From NCBI RefSeq assembly GCF_900747795.2, contig NC_041395.2:169063108-169127107 (forward strand): a DNA stretch of 64,000 nt. The letters run 5' to 3'. The translations under genes were made by a program, and so were the position numbers. The notes under the pieces are model-generated. The model was not told the origin of the DNA, did no database searches, and saw only the letters and a program-made list of their open reading frames with translations. This stretch comes from Erpetoichthys calabaricus (lineage: Eukaryota > Chordata > Cladistia > Polypteriformes > Polypteridae). Within the stretch, counting starts at the first letter, position 1; each line of letters starts with the position of its first letter. Below are positions 1-11,645 of this stretch, in pieces.

Positions 1-430
1 AGTAAGCTTCTCTGACCACAATCAACGTTAGTATTCATAATTACATGATGACAATTTTCATCTGTTTAAACAAAAATGTAAAAAAAAAACTAAGCGAACA
101 AACTGTATTCAAGAAAATTGATAATTTAAACAAAACAAATAAATAAAGGAAATCTTTGACCTGTACCACATTTTCCAGTTCAGACCTAGAATTCATAGAC
201 AACAGACATGTCTACATACTGTAATAAGGAAGGGGTAAAAAGGAAATGTTAATTCACATCTACGTTTCTCTTAGCCCATCATTATGTGGCTACTTTGATA
301 TGGTATACTGGAGAAAAAGGTAAGAGAAAAAATAAGCTTAGGAAAGATGAAAATGATTAGGAAAAAAAACAGGAAAAAGTAAAAAATGGAAAATCAAACT
401 TGGATAAATAATTTCTTTATCAGACCAGGT
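1..430. other. AT-rich non-coding, nothing recognised
   Basis: No open frame with splice sites and no repeat I recognise. It is probably intron of the F-box gene whose last exons follow. Confidence 0.4.
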
Positions 431-437
431 TTTACGG

Positions 438-590
438 CCCGAGTCCTCAATGCGTGGAGTTTGCAAGTTCTCCCCGTGTTTGCTTGGATTTCCACCAGGC
501 GTTCCCATTAACCCACCTCCCCCAGTCCAATAACATGCAGGTCAGGTAAATTGGTGACCGTAAATTGGCCCTAGTGTGTGGTTGGGGTTG

Positions 591-653
<63 letters not shown>

Positions 654-731
654 CGTTCACTGTGATGGATTGGCGCCTTGTCCAGGGTTTGTTCCTGCCT
701 TGAGATGATGACCCTGTCCAGGACTGACTGA
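438..731 (+). repeat. Degenerate tRNA-derived SINE, 5'-truncated
   Basis: The stretch carries the landmarks of the SINE repeated elsewhere in the window: the 'gcgtggagtttgcaagttct' segment, 'aacatgcaggtcaggtaaat', then a (GT)n tract and the tail block 'ttgtccagggtttgttcctg'. The tRNA-like head is missing and there are many substitutions, so this is the oldest-looking of seven copies. The GT array at 592-652 has expanded inside it. Confidence 0.75.
592..652. repeat. (GT)n microsatellite
   Basis: About 30 uninterrupted GT units, inside the degenerate SINE at the place where the other copies have a short (CA/GT)n. Confidence 0.95.
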
Positions 732-1712
732 CATTACAAGAAGAAACAACAGAGCTGGTTAGCACAGCTGCCAAGTGACACATTTGTATTCTAGGGCCAC
801 TTCTTTACTTACCTCCTCCTTCTTGTTTCATTATGTGTGGTGTTGGGGTCTCCAGCTATTGATCATTTTTATTCTTTTGCTTCTTTGATGTTTTCTCCCC
901 ATACCCTCTAGCTTTTCCCCTAGGTTTTTTTTTCCTTCATATTTTATTTCAAAACACCTTTTTGGGATCCCTAATTTTCATTCTTCCTTGTTATATGTCT
1001 ATACTACTGTAACTTTTTCTGTTTTATGATTTCCATGACTGGTTGTGTTTCCAGTTGTTCACATATTCTTTTATTTTGTTCATCCAGTATTGCCCAAAAT
1101 TCTGCAGTGTACAATAATGTTGGTACATATTTAGTTTTTATATAGATGGAATTTTCTTTTTATTCTGTATTACCAAGTTAGGGAAATGCTCGTCTTGTGA
1201 AATTTAAGAACTAAACTTTGAGATCTGTAAGAGAACCTGAAAGTAGTGGTTCAATCTTGTTAACCATTTGGGACAGTTCTCTGATGAGATGTTGGTCAAA
1301 ATTTGTCCAGGGGTCTATGAACGTAGGAAGCATCAGGATACCACTGTTAGTGCTATAGGTCAGGTAAGAGGTTGAATCCAAGGGAGCAACTTATTTTTCA
1401 CAAAAGGTATCAAATGTTTTTCTTAACTTTATTTAATAGATGCAGTGTCAAATTTTAATATTGTTTACTCTGGGTTATTTTTTATCTCTTATTTACTGTA
1501 AAAAATGTACAATAATGCAGAATGCTTGTGTGACCATGTGTTTTCAATGAATTCCCTCTGTTGGACAGCACCTTAAATTCAAGATGCCCCTAGTAAGTGA
1601 ACATGTTTTTATTGTGCAGTATTTCCCCTTCCCAACAATCTGCTACAGAGTTACCCAGGAATAAAAAGTGTGCTGCTCCATGTTTTGATTACCATTTTCT
1701 CTTTTGATACAG
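732..1712. other. Non-coding, nothing recognised
   Basis: T-rich single-copy-looking DNA ending in the polypyrimidine tract and AG acceptor of the exon at 1713. I searched by eye for the preceding F-box-associated exon and did not find one, so the upstream exons are probably left of the window. Confidence 0.4.
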
Positions 1713-1848
1713 GTATGGTTCCCGTAATGATTGTGGAGCCAAATACAAAATTAAAGTTCACCTTTTAAATTCCCAAAAGCAGCTATTGATGTCTTTTAAA
1801 AAGCAATACCCAGAGATTCCACAGTGGAATAACTGCTCCTATAATAAG
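1713..1848 (+). CDS. FBXO2/6/44-like F-box protein, penultimate coding exon
   Basis: The exon is bounded by 'tgatacag' and 'gtatga'. It opens with one base finishing a split codon, followed by 45 codons, and ends in phase 0. The peptide begins YGSRNDCGAKYKIKV and contains QWNNCSYNK, which matches the N-terminal half of the F-box-associated (FBA) domain in the FBXO2/FBXO6/FBXO44 group, whose members have 'GRNDCGCKY' and 'QWND' at these places. In that family the FBA domain binds high-mannose N-glycans on misfolded glycoproteins and presents them to an SCF ubiquitin ligase. The F-box exons lie outside the window. Which paralogue this is cannot be settled from two exons. Confidence 0.88.
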
Positions 1849-2983
1849 GTATGAAATATATTGTGTGCATCTCTCCAATATAATAATACATGACAGCAAG
1901 GTGAAAAATTTATATTACTGCATTAATCAAAAAAAGTTGAAATTAATGTGTCATTTATATTAATGGCTAATTTCAAATGCACATGAAAAGTGTCAAAATT
2001 GCTTCTTCATCCATGACCATCATGGTATGCTATGGTGAATTTCCATTTCCTCGTAATATCACATGTAAATCTGAACCCAGCAATGGAAAGATGTCATTTT
2101 TTATAAAACAAAACATAATTTTCCACACTGGAACTTGCATCCATTACTTCTGTTATATCAAAATGATATCATTAAAAAAAACTACAGAGTGGTTCACATG
2201 TGACTTGAACTTTTATATTAGTGTAGAATTTCTACATATGAGTTATGTTTCTACACAGTCTACAATACAGTAAACATTAATATTTTTTGCTCTAATTTTT
2301 ATCTTCCTGCATGCTATTCATCTTTTTGTCTACTAATCTTCAATAGCCTTTACTTGAAAGCCAGATGATGCATGGTCAACTTATTTTATGTACAAGAAGA
2401 AGTAAGGAAAACAATGAAGGATTCTTTTGTAGGAGCCAAAGGCAAGCTGTGAAGAAAAGCTATTCTCAGGACTGTTGACACGTTCCTAGCACACATTGTT
2501 TTGAGAGAGATGTAGAGGAAAGTGCATTTACAGCAAATCAATCTGATCTTAATTAAGGTGTTAGTCAAGAGTATTGTGATTTAAATTACAGTAATTCTTA
2601 TCAAAATGTGCTTGCTTGTGAAACGATATGAAACCACATCAGTCTGATGTTCCTCTCACCAGTTTCAGTGCTTTAATAAGTCATTGCAGAGCATGCCTGC
2701 CAACTCTCTGACTTGTCTCTTTTTTTACTACAGTGCCACAGTACCGTGAGCAAAAACACAAACCTGTATGTTTAAGAAGAACATTTTTATGACAGTCACT
2801 TCTGTTTATTAAATATTTTAATATCAAACGCTAACATATTCCAAAACATGTGCATACGTTTAAGTGATCTTATTATTTTCGCAGGATCCAGCAATACTAA
2901 AATGGTTGTCACATAACTCTAAACACTATAAATCAAATGTTTTGTATTTGTGGTGTTGTTCACCTCCATTTATCACCACATAT

Positions 2984-3306
2984 TCCATCCATCCATCCAT
3001 TATCCAACCCGCTATATTCTAACTACAGGGTCATGGGGGTCTGCTGGAGCCAATCCCAGCCAACACAGGGTGCAAGGCACCACAGGGCATGCACACACAC
3101 ACACACACACACTAGGGACAATTTCAAATCGCCAATGCACCTAAGCTGCATGTTTTTGGTCTGTGGGAGGAAACCAGAATACCCGGAGGAAACCCACACA
3201 GACACAGGGAGAACATGCAAACTCCACGCAGGGAGGACCCAGTAAGCAATCCCAGGTCTCCTTACTGTGAGGCTACAGCGCTACCCACTGCGCCACCGTG
3301 CCGCCC
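2984..3306 (-). repeat. tRNA-derived SINE with 11-bp target duplication
   Basis: Read on the minus strand it begins 'ggcggcacggtggcgcagtg' (tRNA-like A-box region), has the B-box-like part and central 'catgcaaactccacgc' segment, then a tail resembling an L2 LINE 3' end and a (GGAT)n terminus. It is flanked by the direct repeat tcaccacatat at 2973-2983 and 3307-3317. An internal (CA)n is short. This is a full-length and fairly young copy. Confidence 0.92.
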
Positions 3307-3316
3307 TCACCACATA

Positions 3317-4075
3317 TCTATACTAATAAAAGGCAAAGCCCTCACTGACTGACTGACTGACTCATCACTAATTCTCCAACTTCCCGTGTAGGTGGAAGGC
3401 TGAAATTTGGCAGGCTCATTCCTTACAGCTTACTTACAAAAGTTAGGCAGGTTTCATTTCGAAATTCTACGTGTAATGGTCATAACTGGAACCTCTTTTT
3501 TGTCCATATACTGGAATGGAGGAGGCGGAGTCGCGTATCGCGTCATCACGCCTCTTACGTAATCACATGAACTGAAAACAAGGAAGAGCCTCAAAGAGCG
3601 CTGAAGAAAACATTCATTATACAATTGAGAAGGCACAAGAGAGCGGCTCACGTGAACTGACTGAATGCAGCACGAGGGATCACTTCGATACTGCGGAAAC
3701 AAAGCACGGTGTAAACCGTAAGTTTAACTTTATAGAAACGCTCCCGCTGCCGTTTGCAATACCATATTCGCAACATACAAGTTTAATGAGAAGACACGAG
3801 GTATAAATGAGACTTTGGATCACTTTGTAACGGACTTAAAATTGCTGTAGCGAGAAACTTTTAACTGCCGGGTCTTAGCTAACATTAAATAAAGCCGTGG
3901 ATATCACAACATCACACAAGAGAGCGGCTCACGTGAACTGACTGAATGCAGCTTCACGAAATAAAAAGATCCTTAACAAATTGTTATTGGTATATTTTCC
4001 CTCAATTTAAAAAGGTTTTCTTCTTAATAAAAATTTAAAAGCAGTACTTCGCCGCTGCGAAGCGCGGGGATTTGG

Positions 4076-4112
<37 letters not shown>

Positions 4113-4134
4113 TATATACAGTATGTAGATATGT

Positions 4135-4166
<32 letters not shown>

Positions 4167-4359
4167 ATGTATGTATGTATATACTGTATATGTATATATA
4201 TATATATATATGTAGATATGTATGTATGTATATACTGTATGTATGTATATATATATATATGTATATATGTGTATATATATATATGTGTATATATGTGTAT
4301 ATATATGTATATGTATGTATATGTATATATATGTAGATATATATATATGTATATATATG

Positions 4360-4390
<31 letters not shown>

Positions 4391-4482
4391 GTAGATATGT
4401 AAATATATATGTATATGTATATATATGTTTACATAACCTCTTTAACACACTACTTCGCTGCGAAGCGCGGGTATTTTGCTAG
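3317..4482 (+). mobile_element. Non-autonomous Helitron
   Basis: It starts TCTATACTAATAAAAGG after an A and ends in CTAG before a T, the Helitron rule of 5' TC, 3' CTRR and insertion between A and T. A GC-rich hairpin (cttcgctgcgaagcgcg) lies 11 bases before the end. There is no Rep or helicase coding sequence. A 36-bp segment, 'gagagcggctcacgtgaact' and onward, occurs twice at about 3638 and 3919. A second, almost identical 3' terminus occurs at 4043-4077, and a long TA/TATG tract fills the space between the two termini. Confidence 0.85.
4078..4432. repeat. (TA)n / (TATG)n low-complexity tract
   Basis: About 350 bp of alternating TA with TATG and TATATG variants, confined between the two Helitron 3' termini. 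Open frames across it code only for Tyr/Ile/His runs and are not genes. Confidence 0.95.
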
Positions 4483-4736
4483 TTAATTCAATATTTTGCA
4501 ATATATACAGTGTGTAGCTCTATATCTTTTTTTAAATTTCAGCCCTATCCAAAATGTTTCCAGGGCAAGATTCAACCTGTGAGCATTGCAATCGAGCTCC
4601 AGCCTCACTGGCCATATGTTCTGTGCGTATACCGTATTAACAACATTTTGGACAAAAACCTTTGCATGTCTATCAGATAGCCTTGGTGTCACAATCACTC
4701 CTAACCCTTTAACAACTGGGTTTGGTGTATTCCCAC

Positions 4737-5309
4737 TGTGGCAAGCGGCTGGGGGTGGCACCCAGCCGGGATGCCCAGAAGGACCGGAGGAGGGCTTACG
4801 CCTCCTCCAGAACATGACGGGGTGACCGCCCTGGTGGCTTTGGGGACCACGGGAACTGAGCTTGGAAGCTCAACCCTATAGGTGCCCGTGGTCACCGCCA
4901 GGGGGCGCCCCAAGCCTCATGGAGCCCGGGAAACATTCACTTCCGCCCCACCTGGGAAGATGGAGGAAGATCCTTCCAGGGATGCCCGGAGTGCTTCCGC
5001 ATGCAAGGGCAGCACTTCCACCACACCAGGAAGTGCTGCCGGAAGAGTGTCATCAGGTACCTGGTGCACATCTGGGTGGGAATAAAAGGGGCCGCCTCCC
5101 TACAGTCAGAGAGCTAGAGTCGGGAGTGGGAGCAGGACGAAGCACCCGTGAAGAGAGGAAAGGCGGCCCACATACAGGGAGAGAAAGGCCCGTGTTGGGA
5201 GTGATTGGTGCTGGGAGCACTGTGTGCTGTACGGGACTATGTTTCAGTAATAAACGTGTATTTTATAAAGAAGTGGTGTCTGTCTGGTGGTGTTCGAACC
5301 CAGGTCTCA
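4737..5309 (+). mobile_element. Solo-LTR-like retroelement fossil
   Basis: A GC-rich block of about 570 bp in AT-rich DNA, beginning TGTGG and ending CACA. It has a TATA-like 'gggaataaaagg' near 5084 and a polyadenylation-type 'aataaacg' near 5251, the usual LTR layout. No internal coding region and no second LTR are next to it, so it looks like a solo LTR. The family (Gypsy- or ERV-like) cannot be told from the LTR alone, and no clear target duplication is visible. Confidence 0.6.
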
Positions 5310-6537
5310 CACCAGATTGCCTTAAAGTGGAGACAAAGAAACTGTAATTTCCTTTACTACACTACTAGCATGTAGACTTATCTTACTCAACTGGAAGAAT
5401 CCCAACCCACCATCTTTAATCAGTAGAACTGATGTTTTATTCTACATGAAATCAGAAAAAATCTAATTCTCACTCAGAGGATATGTTCAGATCTGTTTTA
5501 AAACATGGCAGGCTCTAATCAATAACATTTTAGAATAATCTATATCAGGGAAAATATATAAGACACTCTTTTTTTGCCTAGCTCTCCTCTATTTCTTTTG
5601 GGTGGGGATTGAATTTTGATTTTGTTAAGTTTGACTTGATTGTGCGGATTGTTGTTTGCTTTCAATGAAAATCAATTTAAAAAATCAGCCTGTTATTCCA
5701 ATACAAGATAGAACAAGAGTCAACAGCGTGAAGGAACACTAAAGCTAAACAAAGAATAAAATAGTCCCCTTGGGAACATCTTGATGCACATGTGCTGGTT
5801 GTGCAGAATCGTCTGAAAACACATGTACACGCCAAAGGAGAATGATAAATAATGCTGCAATTATATCTTTTTATGTTTCACTTTGTAGTTATGTTCTTGT
5901 AATGTTTCATTTGTGCAGGACAGTTTTGGGTTTGGTGCATATGTTGGGCAAAATAGGAGTTATGGTCTACTTTGGTGGCTCTCTTTGTTTTATCATCTTT
6001 TGCATTTTCTCCACATAATTTCCCTGATAATTTCCATTTTATTTTTGACCTCTGGGTTACACATTCAAAATGCAGTAAGTCACAAAAGGTATGGAGTCAT
6101 TATTCGCACTTTATGTCTGTTACCTAGAGTGAAATAAAAGTTTGCATGAAAATCATACCAGATATCTAAAAATATGTCATTTTTGTAATTAGCAGCATCT
6201 GAAACTGCTTGCATTGTAATGTAATATGGCATGTATTTGTAGTCCCCAAAATAGTATTTGTATGATCAGTGGAAATATGTAAAAATAAAGACTATTTCAG
6301 TTTAGTGTGGTTTCAAAATAAGGGAAAAGGTGACTGTCTTTGTAGTAACGTACTAAATAATGCATTCTTTTATTGCCTATTTAATCATTTAGTTACATTC
6401 ACTGCAGATGAATGAGTCCCGTTCTCTTTTAACGAGAAACTGTGATATATGTGTGATAAAAATACTCCTTTCCGCTTTGTAAATTGCTATTTGTCATTTA
6501 ACCTTTTGTTATCCTTTTCTCTTCCCCTCAACTGCAG

Positions 6538-6681
6538 GTCCAACGTGTTTTCCGCAACTATGGGCCAGGTGTGCGCTTTGTTGTCTTCTCCCATCAAGGA
6601 ATAGACAATAAGTTTTGGGCAGGGCACTATGGAGCGCGGATTGCCAACAGTACTGTTAAGGTTTTTCCTGATAATTGTTGA
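6538..6681 (+). CDS. FBXO2/6/44-like F-box protein, terminal coding exon
   Basis: The acceptor is 'ctcaactgcag'. The 47 codons plus TGA begin VQRVFRNYGPGVRFVVFSH and include KFWAGHYGARIANSTVKV. This is the C-terminal half of the FBA domain. In FBXO2 (Fbs1) the glycan-binding loop holds a Tyr-Trp pair just before GxxGAR; here the pair is Phe-Trp, so the Trp that stacks on chitobiose is kept. Phase 0 at both sides of the intron joins it cleanly to the exon at 1713-1848. The protein stops 12 residues after GAR, a usual place for FBXO2/44. The two exons have no stops or shifts, so the gene is probably functional. Confidence 0.92.
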   Translation, partial: VQRVFRNYGPGVRFVVFSHQGIDNKFWAGHYGARIANSTVKVFPDNC

Positions 6682-6930
6682 AAGGAGATTATTTAAAAGA
6701 AGACTTTTTTTTTGTAACTTTGTTTGATGCTGTACAGAAGAGTTATGTACTTATATGCAATTATGCTAATATGTCTGTCTAAAATCATTTTATTTATGTT
6801 TTACAACAAATATTTAAAAATCTTAAGAAATAAATACCATAAAGTCATTCTAATAATTATACAGTATAATTTGATTGTTAGAATGAAAATAAAATGTATG
6901 CAAGCTAATAAATTAAAATTAAGTGCCAAT
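6682..6930 (+). promoter_or_regulatory. 3' UTR and polyadenylation signals of the F-box gene
   Basis: AT-rich sequence after the TGA with AATAAA hexamers at 6829-6834, 6888-6893 and 6907-6912. Which one is used cannot be decided here. Confidence 0.65.
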
Positions 6931-7495
6931 GTTCTTGTACTGTTCATTTTTTTATGTTGTAAAACAAGAAGTAGACAAGCAAAAAGGTATGGGGGCATCT
7001 CCGTCACCCTGCATAATATAAATGCAAAAAAAAGCAATTTTTTAACAAAGAAAGTGTCAACATCTTTTGTCCAATGTAGTACTGATTCAAAGGTGGCCGA
7101 ACTGCTGGTCATATGAGGTCCAGATAGGGAAGGGCAGGTCCAGAAGGGTGGAAAAGAAGTGTCATCAGAGGGGGAACACTCATCAGTCTTCCATTCTGCA
7201 AAGGGAGGAAGAGAGAAGGCATTAACACACAGCGCCAACATCTGGTTGGGCATGTAATTACTATCAGCAGAGACATTAAGCTGCCTCCCAAGCGTATGCG
7301 CGTGACAACATGTTTCATGAAAATATTATCTCTCATTCATAGACTACCTTTTCCTTCTGGTCTGATTCCTGGTTTTATGTGAATTGCTGCCATGATAAAT
7401 TCTAAAAAGCAGAGATACAAATAGGAATCTGTCAGAATTTTTGGAAATCAATCATGCACCTCAAGAAAACCTGAATAATTCATCCATCCATTTTT

Positions 7496-7803
7496 CAACC
7501 CGCTGAATCCAAACACAGGGTCATGGGGGTCTGCTGGAGCCAATCCCAGCCAACACAGGGTACAAGGCAGGAAACAAACCCCGGGCAGGGTGCCAGCCCA
7601 CCGCAGGGCACACACACACACACACACCCAGGGACAATTTAGAATCGCCAATGCACCTAACCTGCATGTCTTTGGACTGTGGGAGGAAACCCACGCAGAC
7701 ACGGGGAGAACATGCAAACTCCACGCAGGGAGGACCCAGGAAGTGAACTCGGGTCTCCTTACTGTGAGGCAGCAGCGCTACCCACTGCGCCACCGTGCCA
7801 CCC
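7496..7803 (-). repeat. tRNA-derived SINE
   Basis: A full-length minus-strand copy from the tRNA-like head (rc of 'gcgccaccgtgccaccc') to the (GGAT)n tail (rc of 'atccatccattt'). It has a short (CA)n at 7608-7626. No convincing target duplication remains. Confidence 0.9.
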
Positions 7804-7850
7804 ATTATTAATACACAATGCATTTAAAATTTTCTATTTTAAGTGTTGTA

Positions 7851-8300
7851 TTTCTGTGTCACAAGAAGTACTAGGGTGTTGTACCATGTTAGCCATTATG
7901 AATGTAGTGAGAAGTCAAGCAAAATGACACCTTTTATTGGCAAACTAAAAAGATTACAATATGCGAGCTTTTGAGGCAACTCAGGCCCCTTTTTCAGGCA
8001 AAATGTAATACAGAAACTGGAGTTCCCTGTGTATATATAGACACCAGGACAAATAACAACATTAAAAAAACCTTTCAGTGAGACATCATAGATATAAAAA
8101 ATAAACAGAGCACTCCAGAATAAGATTCATTTAATTAGAGAGAAGAACAATGTATGGTCAAGATCTTTGAATAAGATAACTGTCCAACAAAGTCTTTTGA
8201 AGTTTCTGATGAGTTGAGGTAAAACAGGCTTTAAGTTTTTTTTAGGCTTTGACTCCTACTGGTTAATGATTAACAGTATGCATCTGAGACAAGCATTACA
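7851..8300 (-). repeat. Interspersed repeat fragment, possibly Penelope-like 3' region
   Basis: On the minus strand it carries 'aaaaggggcctgagttgcct' followed by 'gctcgcatattgtaatc' and 'ccaataaaaggtgtcatttt', a block I recall as widely repeated in fish and amphibian genomes, often at the 3' side of Penelope-like retroelements. No reverse transcriptase or GIY-YIG coding sequence is present. The family name is tentative. Confidence 0.4.
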
Positions 8301-8914
8301 AGTTTTTTTCTTACATTTTATTCACTATATAGTCCGCATTTTAAGCCAACATCAACAAAATGTAATCCATCTATCTTATGTAAGTTTATAAAATGAGGTG
8401 TCTGAACCTACTCATTGGTGCCTTGTGCTAGATGTTGGAGAAGAGAGGCTGATGCTTCTTCTAAAAGAAAAGATTTGAAACATTCATTAACACAGTGCTA
8501 TGGAATAGCGAGACATTTTGTTCACTTCAGATATAGTTAAAGTCTTTACCCATCTTCTGTTTTTTCATTAATGGCTCCATATAGTCTAGACTTGAAAACA
8601 GAAAAAAGCATAATATTTACCTAGGGAAATGTTACTAAATGAACCAAAAGAACATACACAAAAATGACACTGTCCAAGCTGTGCATCATTTCTGTACCTT
8701 CTAATTTTTTCTTATGTTCTTGGTCATCATTTAGAAGGGCATTTGCTAACTCAGTCCAATGTGAGTATTTCCTTCAGTGATTTAAAAAAACAGCATTAAA
8801 TATAAAATGGTAAACCTTCTAATTATTTGTTTTTGATTTACAACATGAGTAAGCATAAATGCGACATTACTGCAGAACTGACAAAAAAGTTATTAAAGGA
8901 AATTTAAACTTCAT
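8301..8914. other. Non-coding, nothing recognised
   Basis: AT-rich DNA downstream of the protease stop codon. It would hold the 3' UTR or, if the unit is a transposon, its terminus. No clear polyadenylation hexamer or terminal repeat stands out. Confidence 0.35.
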
Positions 8915-10988
8915 TTACCCCTTGGGGCTTGAGTTCTCAAGCAACATTATACACCACCACTTCCTCAAAGCTGGCATGTCATTCAAAAGAGGATCAAGCA
9001 TAATCAAGTTATTAAAACTAAGTTTTATGTTATAAAAATATTTATGCAAACCATTACAAACATGCATTTAAAATAACTGGATTTTGAAAGGTAGGTGTTT
9101 CTGGAACATCAAAATCACTAGGGACAGCATGCTTAAAGTAAAACAAACAAACAAAAAATTATATAAATAAAATTAACTGAACTCAACACAATACCCAACA
9201 CAAATTGTAGAAGGTTTCAAAAACGGGTACCCACAATCAGATACAATCCTGCCTCCACAAATACTGCAATGAAAGAAGAGAGAACTAAAGTTGAGACATA
9301 CCTCATTAAAGTCAAAGGGGGCCTCAAGGATGATATACAGCGCATTCTACAGAGAAACCACAAAATGTTTATTTGGAAACCTGGACACAACATTATATAC
9401 AGACATACACAAAAATAGAGTTAATGTATGAAATGGTCATAACATCAACATGAAAATTCCACAGTCATTGCTATTCATCTGACTTGGAAGGCCCTAATAC
9501 AAGGAACAAAAAATGAATCAAAGAAAAAAAAAATACTGATCTAAAATGTGTCTAGGTATCAAAGAAAAAAAGGTTAATTATGACATTTACAATGTCAAAT
9601 CCTGATCGTGATTTCCATTGTCCAGGAGACACATGTTGGGCAATTCTCCTACAGGAAAAAAATAAGTAAACATGCGTAAGGCATTTTTACATTAACACTA
9701 AAAGTTTTCTTCATAAGTATATTAGTAAATATTAAATTACTATAATCAAATAATATTAATATATTATTATATGAGTAAACAGAAAGTAAATTCATACAAA
9801 GGACTTTTTAAAGTGACAAGATTATCTAAAGTTCTGCAACAAGAAACACGTTTTTTGAACTGAACAACATGCTGGAGTAGAACCTTCACCAGAACAGAAC
9901 TTCATACTTCATTTGAACACCAAAATTCTCTGGGTCGCAACCACAAATGAGTCAAATAAAAAACCTGCACACAGCAACATAAGATATGTCACCAAATCCT
10001 TCTGGGTCATCTCTCTTCTCATAAAAAGAATCCAGAAAGTATATTTCTTTCTGCTTTGGCTTCAACACCTATTATGTGATAGGCAGAGTTTATTGAATCA
10101 AACAGTAAGTCGCAATCCATTCTCTTTTTTCATACATTTTGCAGGTGTATCTGTAGATGAGGATATGTCAATAAACAATTCTCTTGGCAATCTAAAGCCA
10201 TAATTATGGGAATAATACAGTTTACAGCTTTGTAATAGGTTTGTATGTTAATCTTAATTGCTATAATGGGGATTATAAATGTTCTGAAATTTAAATATGC
10301 AATGGAGAAACTAACTGATTTAAGGACTGATCAAAGTGCATTTGTTTTAATATTCTTCTGCTGCCACCTGAAACTACGCATCTAGCATTATTAGGTGATA
10401 TAATATTGGTTTGCAATGTCACATTCTATTTGCTTGTATGACACTAGTACAATAAAATGTATTGCCTATAATACATATTTGTAGTTGTTTCACCTGCTTA
10501 TTCCTATATCTGTTTAATTGCCCAAGGTTATATATGTAGAAGGGAAGGGAGAAGGAAGTGCTAAACTGCTGTACCTGACAAGAGTGAAGAGTGTATGGGT
10601 TTTGAGGTATTCTGTTAAAGTTTGTGTAATTAAGCATAAAAGGCAAAATAGGGTCACATACAACTGTATGCAGCACAAATGTCTAGTCAAAAAGTTTAAG
10701 ATTAATTTCAAAGAAGGTGAATACATAGAAAAAATATATTTACTGTAAACATACACATAGTCTGTAATGTCTTGAAGGAGTCCAAATTGGTATTACTAGT
10801 GCATCCTTCATGTGAGAATTGGCCTAAAATGAGAACAAATTGGTTAGTACTTTGAATATTGCAAAAATGATGGTCTCATTATATATAAAATGATAACTTC
10901 TTACAGGTAAACTTTGCAATGGATCAAGATTTCTTGGAGGCCCCCAAGTGGCAGTGACATACAAATCTCCCATGTAAATGTCTTTCCC
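8915..10988 (-). pseudogene. Ulp1/C48-type cysteine protease part of the broken gene
   Basis: The exons keep recognisable Ulp1/SENP-fold landmarks. 10905-10988 reads DIYMGDLYVTATWGPP. 10755-10823 ends with PIWTPSRHYRLC, where the His fits the catalytic His after the conserved Trp strand. 9591-9648 has SPGQWKSRSGFDI. 9444-9493 has PSQMNSNDCGIF, supplying the oxyanion-hole Gln and catalytic Cys. 9302-9346 has NALYIILEAPFDFNE, and 8915-8980 has DMPALRKWWC and ends in TAA. In the family this fold removes SUMO or related modifiers; in transposons it often rides with the transposase. The substrate here is unknown. Some splice sites next to 8980 and 9444 look degraded. Confidence 0.72.
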
Positions 10989-11241
10989 CTGCACAGAACA
11001 ATTCAAAATCTAAATGTATAAATTTTGTTTCTTCTGTATATCAAAATATCAGTACAAACATCAAAAATAGAAATATTTCACCATTCTCAGTGGAAGTGTA
11101 TATTCATTAACAGTAGGAACATACCTTTAGACTCAGATTTGTTGCACCAAGTGTAAGCATGCATTACCAATCTATAAAACAGAAGCTAAATGTTAAGAAT
11201 TATTTACAACATGCCATATAATGCAGTAATTGCTTGACAAC

Positions 11242-11365
11242 TTATAGTGGATTCCATCCAAGATTCTGGTCCAATTGTCTTAAAATCTGATCTTGTCAAC
11301 CAGACTCCTCCCACTTCCAAAAGTCTCTCAGTCTGTGACAGTTTGGTATCCATTACAAACCTGAT
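11242..11365 (-). pseudogene. Exon upstream of the protease core (broken gene)
   Basis: Begins after 'tttgccacag' and encodes IRFVMDTKLSQTERLLEVGG followed by VWLTRSDFKTIG. A 'VWLTRxDFxTLG'-like block comes just before the Ulp1 core in this kind of fish protein, where it may match the SENP substrate-binding strand 'vxLTxxDfxtL'. The following small exon 11125-11171 reads IGNACLHLVQQI and then loses frame. These assignments come from memory of the family pattern. Confidence 0.6.
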
Positions 11366-11645
11366 CTGTGGCAAAATAGCAAATGACCATTGTACAATTT
11401 CCATTAAACATACAAATTTCCTTTAACATAAACTGCCCACATCTTAATATTACACATATGCTGTGGCATAGCATGCTTCAAGTACATACCATTTTCTCCT
11501 GCATGGGGTGTAACATAAATCCCCAAGATATTCTGTTTGCTTTCACATTCTGCAGACTTGTGAGACCTTCACAATGAATTCCACATTGACCTGGAATACA
11601 CACAAAACAGTATTAGTTTAGGTTGCAACACACACTTACACTCAC

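Larger units (their letters stand above)
1849..6537 (+). other. Last intron of the F-box gene
   Basis: The intron runs from GT at 1849 to AG at 6536-6537. It contains a SINE, a Helitron and a solo-LTR-like fossil, listed separately. The stretches 1850-2970 and 5350-6530 are AT-rich and I see nothing coding in them. Confidence 0.8.

Noticed and set aside
571-783. 70-codon minus-strand frame with His-Thr repeats
   Set aside because: It is the translation of the (GT)n tract inside a SINE.
4080-4482. Open frames of 75 to 122 codons on both strands
   Set aside because: They are translations of the TA/TATG tract and consist of Tyr, Ile, His and Met runs.
4862-5347. 161-codon plus-strand frame
   Set aside because: It lies in the GC-rich solo-LTR-like block and has no family resemblance.
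6801-7253. 150-codon minus-strand frame
   Set aside because: It overlaps the F-box gene 3' UTR and downstream DNA, resembles no family and has no splice or promoter context.
9229-9290. Possible catalytic-Cys exon 'SDCG' of the protease on the minus strand
   Set aside because: The frame has a stop next to it, and a much better match (NSNDCGIF) with flanking family sequence lies at 9444-9493.
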